42,550 bases of DNA from CAG-698 sp964385755 (GTDB taxonomy: Bacteria > Bacillota_I > Bacilli_A > ML615J-28 > CAG-698), in NCBI GenBank assembly GCA_964385755.1, contig CAYLPZ010000017.1, positions 1-42,550 on the forward strand, written 5' to 3'. How positions within the stretch are numbered: the stretch's first letter is position 1; the number at the start of each line of letters is the position of its first letter. The notes beneath the pieces were generated by a model. The model was given only the letters and a program-made list of their open reading frames with translations. It was not told where the DNA came from and did no database searches. Positions 37,874-42,550 of the stretch are shown here, one piece after another. Made by a program: the position numbers and the translations under genes.

Positions 37874-39571
37874 CTACTTAGTAAATTCTACTCTACATTC
37901 AATAAATGTATTTGGATCTGGTTCAAATGTTTCTCCATTTAATGAGAACATTGTTACACCTTTAGTTCCATCTGGATTTGCTTTAATGATATATCCAGAA
38001 GAAGCACGATAGTTAATATAAGTTATTATTCCTGTTTCTTCGTCAAAATTAAAGTTATATGGATTGTCACCAATAATAATTGCTAATCCTTCTTCGTATG
38101 GATTAGGTCCAATTATAAATGTAGAAACTATTTCACCATATGGACCATCATATTTAATTACATAATTACCAACAAATTCTGTAATTTCTACTTTTGTAAC
38201 GATTTGAACAGCTGATTCCACGCCTTCTGGACTAGTATAAACACAAGTCAATTTTCCACTTTCTTCAAGTGTAATAATAAGTTTTTCAACACTATCAAAT
38301 CTAGAAATTGTTAATACATTTGCTTTTTGTTTTGCATCTCCAAAATATTGTTCTTCGCAGTTTACTCCACCATATTCATTAATAGAATATTGCTTTGTGC
38401 CATCAGCAAACACAACTGTAAATGTCTTTAATTGTTGTTTAATTTCTTGATGTTTAGTAAGTATATATGTTACTCCATCAACATTTGATGAAACAGCTAT
38501 TCCATCATTATCATATTTTAATACATATGTGACTGAATCAACAGTAAATGAGATTTGATCCTCATTATATTCGTAACTATTAAATCCACCATCATATAGT
38601 TCTAATGAATAATCTGTAACAGCAAAATCAAAATTTGCTGAATCATCACTTGCGACAATTGAATAAGTTCCAACAAAGAATTGTTTATCAACCCATTTAA
38701 CATAAGGTGCTGCTTCAAAAGTTTCAGATGAATCGCCATTTGCAAATTTTCCACTGAATACTAAACCATCACTAGTCTTCTTAACAATAACATTTTGTCC
38801 ATTGTCAAATGTAGTACAATATAGTGTATCACCTTTAACAAATCCATTCATAAAATTATCATCAAAATTAGCACTACCATATTTATTATATTCAAATTTA
38901 TGATCAGTTCCATTTACTTTTAATGTAAATACACCAACAAATTCACTTGTAGATAGATTATTAATAGCCATTAGTTCTTTTTCTTGAGAACCTTCCTCTT
39001 TATAAGTGATGATATTAGTTTCACCATTTTCGACTGTTACATCAATAAAAGAAGTTTCGTCACCACTTTGATAACTTGTTGTTAAAGTATTACCTATAAT
39101 TTCATAAGGACTCCAATTGCCATTAACAGTTACAAAATCAGAAATTGTTAAGCTTACATCAATTTCTTCAACATAGACACTCATTGCAAACTCACTGATT
39201 TCTAATGCTTCTTGGTTAATTTCATTAACAGTAACAACCTTTACCCATGTATCACTACCAACATAACGCCACCAAATTGCAGATTTGTAGAATCTAAATT
39301 CAATTTCTTCTGCAGATGCACCAGGATCACCTGGTTTTCCAGGTTCACCTTGTGGACCTTGAGGTCCTTGTTCACCTTTTTCACCAGCATCACCCTTTTC
39401 ACCAGCTGGAATTGTGATTGTATCTTTTGTGCCATCTGAATATTCTATAACCATTACTCCATCATTATTAGTTACAGAAACAACATATTTTGTTGGAATT
39501 TCTGAACAAGAAACAAATAATGTTACAAACATTGCAATAAATACAATAAATAAAATTTTAATCTTTTTCAC
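37874..39571 (-). CDS. Collagen-like repeat lipoprotein, 565 aa
   Basis: The start is GTG at 39571, with a near-perfect AAGGAGG eight bases upstream. The lipobox is LFVSC with Cys 22. Residues 57-86 are ten uninterrupted Gly-X-Y triplets (GEKGDAGEKGEQ, then PQ and EP/KP/DP triplets), a collagen-like stretch that could form a short triple helix. An IEFRFYKSAIWWRYVGSD segment follows, as often seen after collagen repeats in bacterial and phage surface proteins. From about 180 there are three or more beta-rich modules of the form [EF]FVGxYxIK... that resemble those in the 1580-residue lipoprotein. It is first in the second surface operon, about 25 nt downstream of the predicted transcription start. 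Trimerisation and surface display are inferred; no enzyme motif is present. Confidence 0.92.
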   Translation of the reverse strand: MKKIKILFIVFIAMFVTLFVSCSEIPTKYVVSVTNNDGVMVIEYSDGTKDTITIPAGEKGDAGEKGEQGPQGPQGEPGKPGDPGASAEEIEFRFYKSAIWWRYVGSDTWVKVVTVNEINQEALEISEFAMSVYVEEIDVSLTISDFVTVNGNWSPYEIIGNTLTTSYQSGDETSFIDVTVENGETNIITYKEEGSQEKELMAINNLSTSEFVGVFTLKVNGTDHKFEYNKYGSANFDDNFMNGFVKGDTLYCTTFDNGQNVIVKKTSDGLVFSGKFANGDSSETFEAAPYVKWVDKQFFVGTYSIVASDDSANFDFAVTDYSLELYDGGFNSYEYNEDQISFTVDSVTYVLKYDNDGIAVSSNVDGVTYILTKHQEIKQQLKTFTVVFADGTKQYSINEYGGVNCEEQYFGDAKQKANVLTISRFDSVEKLIITLEESGKLTCVYTSPEGVESAVQIVTKVEITEFVGNYVIKYDGPYGEIVSTFIIGPNPYEEGLAIIIGDNPYNFNFDEETGIITYINYRASSGYIIKANPDGTKGVTMFSLNGETFEPDPNTFIECRVEFTK

Positions 39572-39600
39572 TCTTCTTACCTCCTTATTGTATTTACTAA

Positions 39601-39630
39601 ATTATAAAACAAAAATAACATTATAGTCAA
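39601..39630 (-). promoter_or_regulatory. Promoter of the collagen-like/LRR/protease operon
   Basis: On the minus strand TTGACT (39625-39630) and a perfect TATAAT (39601-39606) are 18 bp apart. The start of transcription would fall near 39594, about 23 nt before the GTG start codon and just upstream of the AAGGAGG site. This is the clearest sigma-A promoter of the minus-strand genes here. Confidence 0.75.
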
Positions 39631-39642
39631 CATTTTTTATAT

Positions 39643-39658
39643 AACAAACGCTTACATT
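39643..39658. promoter_or_regulatory. cre-like operator upstream of second surface operon
   Basis: AACAAACGCTTACATT reads on the minus strand as AATGTAAGCGTTTGTT, close to the cre consensus in its TGTAAGCG half. Its ACGCTTAC core matches the box at 28201-28216 and lies at nearly the same distance from the -10. Confidence 0.5.
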
Positions 39659-39952
39659 TTCAATTTTATTTTTATTGATAAGTTTTTTTTAAAATACTTA
39701 CTAACAATATTAAAATGATTATTTAATCTAATAATAATAAATAGCTATAGCATCCATATCAATTCTGTTAACATATAAGGTGAGTAAAAAAACTCTAATA
39801 AATAATCAGAGATATTTTTTCAAAATGTGTCATTAATACGAAATATTTCACGATGCAACTTCTATTATTAAAATTACTTTTTTAAATTATACTAAAAATG
39901 TCATAATTAATAATCTTATATTTTAAAATGTTACATATAATAACATAAATTT
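39659..39952. other. Divergent intergenic region, nothing recognised
   Basis: This is AT-rich sequence between the cre-like box and the first direct repeat of the ATPase promoter. No open frame with coding character, RNA gene or convincing hairpin was found here. Confidence 0.6.
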
Positions 39953-39974
39953 ATTTAGCAAAATTATGTAATAC
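39953..39974 (+). repeat. Direct repeat copy 1 upstream of ATPase promoter
   Basis: A 22-bp sequence starting ATTTAGCAAAA and ending in a TAC triplet matches the copy at 40029-40050 with three mismatches. It ends 23 bp before the -35. Confidence 0.6.
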
Positions 39975-39997
39975 ACAAAAATACTAACTTAAGTAAC

Positions 39998-40026
39998 TTG
40001 TTTACTTATAAATAATATGATATAAT
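39998..40026 (+). promoter_or_regulatory. Promoter of the AAA_14 ATPase gene
   Basis: TTGTTT (39998-40003) and TATAAT (40021-40026) are spaced by 17 bp, a good sigma-A pair. The predicted start falls near 40033, about 48 nt before the ATG, and inside the second direct repeat. Confidence 0.7.
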
Positions 40027-40028
40027 AT

Positions 40029-40050
40029 ATTTAGCAAAAGTGTGTATTAC
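40029..40050 (+). repeat. Direct repeat copy 2 over the transcription start
   Basis: ATTTAGCAAAAGTGTGTATTAC begins two bases after the -10 and covers the predicted start point. With the copy at 39953 it brackets the promoter, 76 bp apart, which suggests paired operator sites. Confidence 0.55.
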
Positions 40051-40080
40051 TATATTTTTACTAAATATGTGGAGGTTTAT

Positions 40081-41337
40081 ATGGAAATTAAAAGAGATGT
40101 ATATTTAAATAAATTAAGAATTAGAATGCATAATAAAATGATCAAAATAATAACTGGTATTAGAAGATGTGGAAAATCATATTTACTTTTTAATTTATTT
40201 TATGATTATTTAATTTCACAAGGAATTGATAATTCGCACATTATAAAAATAGCATTAGATGACATTGCTAATAAAAAATATCGTAATCCTGAAGAATTAT
40301 ATAATTTTATTAAAGAGCAAATTACAGATAGTAATATGTATTATATTCTTCTTGATGAAGTTCAACTGGTTTCCGAATTTGAAGATGTCTTGAATGGACT
40401 TCTTCATATTAATAACGTTGATACATATGTTACTGGAAGTAATGCCAAATTTTTGTCTAAAGATATCATTACAGAGTTTAGAGGTAGAGGCGATCAAATA
40501 CATGTGCTCCCTTTATCGTTTGCTGAGTATTTATCAGTATATCAAGGAGACAAATATTCTGCTTTTAACGAATACTTAACTTATGGTGGACTACCTTTTG
40601 TTGCTTCCTTAACAACACATGAACAAAAAACCAATTATCTGTCTAACCTTTTTGAAGAAATTTATATTAAAGATATTATCAACAGATATAAATTACACAG
40701 TACCGATGAATTTAAAGAATTAATTAATATTTTAGCATCATCAATAGGTTCTTTGACTAACCCTACCAAACTAGAAAAAGTGTTTAAAAGTGTTAAGCAT
40801 TTATCAATTTCAGCAAATACAATTTCAACATTTATTGAATATCTTGAAGATGCATTTATTGTTTATAAATCACAAAGATATGATATTAAAGGAAAATCTC
40901 ACATAGACTCACCATTTAAATATTATTTCTCTGATTTAGGTTTGCGTAATGCTAGACTTAATTTTAGACAATTAGAAGAAACTCATATTTTAGAAAATAT
41001 CATTTATAATGAATTATTATATCGAGGCTATAGTGTTGATGTAGGAGTTGTAGCAACTTACGCACAATCTAAAGATGATACATCACGCTCAAAAAAATAC
41101 TTAGAAGTTGATTTTGTTTGTAATTTGGCTGATAAAAGAATTTATATTCAATCCGCACCTATTCTACCTACAGAAGAAAAAGTAAAACAAGAACAAAATT
41201 CACTCATGAATATTAATGATTCCTTTAAAAAAATAATTATATCAAAAGATTGTCCTATAACTCATTATAATGAAAATGGTATTTTATTTATGAATTTGTT
41301 TGACTTTTTATTAAACATTGATAGTTTAAATAAATAG
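40081..41337 (+). CDS. AAA_14 / DUF4143 family ATPase, 418 aa
   Basis: ATG 40081 has GGAGG five bases upstream; an in-frame GTG 39 bases earlier has none. Walker A is GIRRCGKS (residues 26-33, Lys32) and Walker B is YILLDEVQ (Asp92, Glu93). A sensor-like TGSNAKFLS and the FRGRGDQIHVLPLSFAEYL segment are hallmarks of the AAA_14 ATPases. A winged-helix-like middle and the C-terminal DUF4143 domain (LEVDFVCNLADKRIYIQ, a nuclease-like E-x-D core) follow. Length is typical. These proteins are widespread, often multi-copy, and of unknown function; roles linked to defence, mobile DNA or toxin-like behaviour have been proposed. It is a single-gene unit with its own promoter and terminator, pointing away from the surface operons. 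Confidence 0.93.
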   Translation: MEIKRDVYLNKLRIRMHNKMIKIITGIRRCGKSYLLFNLFYDYLISQGIDNSHIIKIALDDIANKKYRNPEELYNFIKEQITDSNMYYILLDEVQLVSEFEDVLNGLLHINNVDTYVTGSNAKFLSKDIITEFRGRGDQIHVLPLSFAEYLSVYQGDKYSAFNEYLTYGGLPFVASLTTHEQKTNYLSNLFEEIYIKDIINRYKLHSTDEFKELINILASSIGSLTNPTKLEKVFKSVKHLSISANTISTFIEYLEDAFIVYKSQRYDIKGKSHIDSPFKYYFSDLGLRNARLNFRQLEETHILENIIYNELLYRGYSVDVGVVATYAQSKDDTSRSKKYLEVDFVCNLADKRIYIQSAPILPTEEKVKQEQNSLMNINDSFKKIIISKDCPITHYNENGILFMNLFDFLLNIDSLNK

Positions 41338-41342
41338 TTACA

Positions 41343-41410
41343 AAAACAGTTATATATCACATTGCTAGAGTACTTATCTTGCAATACGGTATATAACTGT
41401 TTTATTTTAT
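41343..41410 (+). terminator. Rho-independent terminator of the ATPase gene
   Basis: AAAACAGTTATAT (41343-41355) pairs with ATATAACTGTTTT (41391-41403), 13 bp, and an inner ATTGC/GCAAT pair can extend the fold. It ends in TTTTATTTTAT. It starts 6 nt after the stop codon and overlaps the last codon of the convergent pseudogene. Confidence 0.85.
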
Positions 41411-42290
41411 CTAATCAATTCTACTATACTTATAAGCATAATATATTTTTCATTATTTTTATATTCATTAAATATAACTTTTAATAATTCTTTTAAAATA
41501 TTTTTTTCAAATCATCTAAAACACTTGAATAGACACAAATGTTAGTACATTCTATGTTATTCATAAACGGTGATTGAATTTTAAGTGGTTTAAATTCAAC
41601 AATATATTTAACCACATTTTTAATATTATTTATGCAATTAATAACTATATCCTCTTTATTAGTTGTTTTGATTTTAAATTTTTACTAATTCAATATTATC
41701 CATTTGCGAATATAGATCAACTAAACTTTGAGTAGCATTTATTCTTATTTATTTCATTTGTAATTATATTAATTGTGCCCATAACACTAATTAAACAATT
41801 CTTACCTTCTTCATTATTTGGTAGTTTCTTATAAGCTTCTTCATCAATAAATAATGATGTTAAATCATTTTTTATGATAATATCTTTTTCTATATCTTTT
41901 TCTTTAACGATTACTTCAATTTTCTTAGTTACATCATCAACTTCTGATATTAAATAAGCATTCTCACAAGAACTCCCTAACTAATATAATTTGTTCATTG
42001 CTAGATGATATCTCAACTTGTATATTAATATCATCTGTAATAATTATGTATGTTATTTCTTCATCAATATGTAGTTCAGTTTTTTCTATGTCAATTTTGA
42101 AATCTATATTCCAACATTCTCATTTATATTTCCACCATTATTACTTATAGATTAGAGTTTCGAATCTAGTAAGTTAATGGTTCTATTCCATAGGAATTCT
42201 CATATAATCATTAAATCTAAATGTTTCATATTAGCATAAAAAATAAGATATTCTAACCATCTTTGGCTAAAATACCCTATAAAATTAAAA
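41407..42290 (-). pseudogene. Frameshifted remnant of a surface-type protein gene
   Basis: Minus-strand coding sense can be followed across several frames, with stops between them: NNGGNINENVGI; DFKIDIEKTELHIDEEITYI to EISSSNEQIILV; SCENAYLISEVDDVTKKIEV to LISVMGTINIITNEIN; NATQSLVDLYSQMDNIELVK; FKIKTTNKEDIVINCINNIK to VYSSVLDDLKKIF; and EKNILKELLKVIFNEYKN to a final TAA at 41407. Each join needs a one- or two-base shift, so at least five lesions are present. The 5' part beyond about 42170 is too decayed to read, and the upstream limit is approximate. The family is not recognised. The acidic beta-rich first half recalls the Ig-like surface proteins of this window, but that is weak. It lies beside an rRNA operon. 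Confidence 0.75.
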
Positions 42291-42317
42291 AATTAGATCC
42301 TCTTTTCAGAAGATCTA
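42286..42317 (-). terminator. Terminator of the rRNA-tRNA operon
   Basis: On the minus strand a 10-bp stem (TAGATCTTCT / AGAGGATCTA, one G-U pair) is closed by a GAAA tetraloop and followed by ATTTTTTAATTTT. It starts 14 nt after the tRNA-Glu CCA end. This is a textbook intrinsic terminator. Confidence 0.9.
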
Positions 42318-42330
42318 AAGATTTCAAAAA

Positions 42331-42407
42331 TGGTGACCTTTACGGGATTTGAACCCGTGAATGCATGCGTGAAAGGCATGTGAGTTAAACCGCTTCTCCA
42401 AAAGGCC
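42331..42407 (-). tRNA. tRNA-Glu (UUC)
   Basis: The acceptor stem GGCCTTT pairs with AAAGGTC, followed by A and an encoded CCA at 42333-42331. The anticodon arm CATGC-CTTTCAC-GCATG gives anticodon TTC. The T-arm loop is TTCAAAT with stem ACGGG/CCCGT. It is 77 nt long with CCA and 9 nt after tRNA-Asn. Confidence 0.95.
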
Positions 42408-42416
42408 GTTTATAAA

Positions 42417-42493
42417 TGGCGCCCCCAATAGGACTCGAACCTATGACCCCATGATTAACAGTCATGTGCTCTAACCGACTGAGCTACGGAGGC
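42417..42493 (-). tRNA. tRNA-Asn (GUU)
   Basis: The acceptor stem GCCTCCG pairs with TGGGGGC, then discriminator G and an encoded CCA. The anticodon loop is CTGTTAA, anticodon GTT. The T-arm ATAGG-TTCGAGT-CCTAT is perfect. It is 77 nt with CCA, 17 nt downstream of 5S rRNA. Confidence 0.95.
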
Positions 42494-42510
42494 AAAATCA
42501 AATAGAAAGG

Positions 42511-42550
42511 AACTTGGCAACGCCCTACTTTTGCGGGAAAATCCAACTAT
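42511..42550 (-). rRNA. rrf: 5S ribosomal RNA, 3' end only
   Basis: The minus strand from the right edge reads the conserved 5S 3' portion, including CCCGCAAAAGTAGGGCGTTG and ending CCAAGTT. Only about 40 nt lie in the window. The order 5S, tRNA-Asn, tRNA-Glu is common at the end of low-GC Gram-positive rRNA operons. The exact 3' end could differ by a base or two. Confidence 0.9.

Noticed and set aside
37874..39571. Collagen-like protein as a phage tail fibre
   Set aside because: It has a lipobox signal peptide, no phage genes lie nearby, and it heads an operon of surface proteins.
1..42550. Insertion sequences, transposases or prophage
   Set aside because: I saw no transposase, integrase or flanking terminal inverted repeats.

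Overview
The window is AT-rich (by eye about 70% A+T). Genes carry AGGAGG-type ribosome-binding sites, Trp is encoded by TGG, and very long frames stay open with TGA as a stop, so the code is standard. At least nine proteins have lipobox signal peptides. Other surface proteins end in a membrane helix with a basic tail, and no LPXTG-type sorting signal is seen. This fits a monoderm low-GC Firmicutes/Bacilli lineage, perhaps a gut or commensal relative of the Acholeplasma/Erysipelotrichia/RF39 branches. The taxonomic placement is inference.

Region 1 (1-28216, all minus strand) reads from right to left as one long array with a candidate promoter and a cre-like box near 28163-28216. The order is: an InlB-repeat-like lipoprotein; a complete oligopeptide ABC importer (oppA, oppB, oppC, oppD, oppF); a small one-helix membrane protein; a 2456-residue lipid-anchored subtilisin-family (S8) protease fused to bacterial Ig-like domains and a long BspA-type leucine-rich repeat (LRR) region; a small lipoprotein; two tandem paralogous Ig-like lipoproteins; a 1580-residue lipoprotein with Ig-like repeats; and a lipoprotein made of nearly identical 49-residue Cys repeats that runs off the left edge. 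Genes are mostly 0-50 nt apart or overlap, with larger gaps of about 90 and 100 nt.

Region 2 (28217-29301) is mostly non-coding. It holds a small Dabb-domain gene with its own promoter and terminator candidates and a possible decayed gene tail.

Region 3 (29302-39658, minus strand) is a second surface operon with a good promoter and another cre-like box: a collagen-like lipoprotein, a BspA-type LRR protein, and an S8 protease with six Ig-like domains. It mirrors region 1, but the LRR part and the protease are separate genes that overlap by 8 nt.

Region 4 (39953-41410, plus strand) is a lone AAA_14/DUF4143 ATPase. Its promoter is flanked by a pair of 22-bp direct repeats.

Region 5 (41407-42550, minus strand) is a frameshifted pseudogene, then the end of an rRNA operon: part of 5S rRNA, tRNA-Asn, tRNA-Glu and a strong terminator.

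Working model (inference): surface proteases with LRR/Ig adhesive domains bind and cut external protein, and the Opp importer takes up the peptides. The two operons may share catabolite-type control through the similar upstream boxes.
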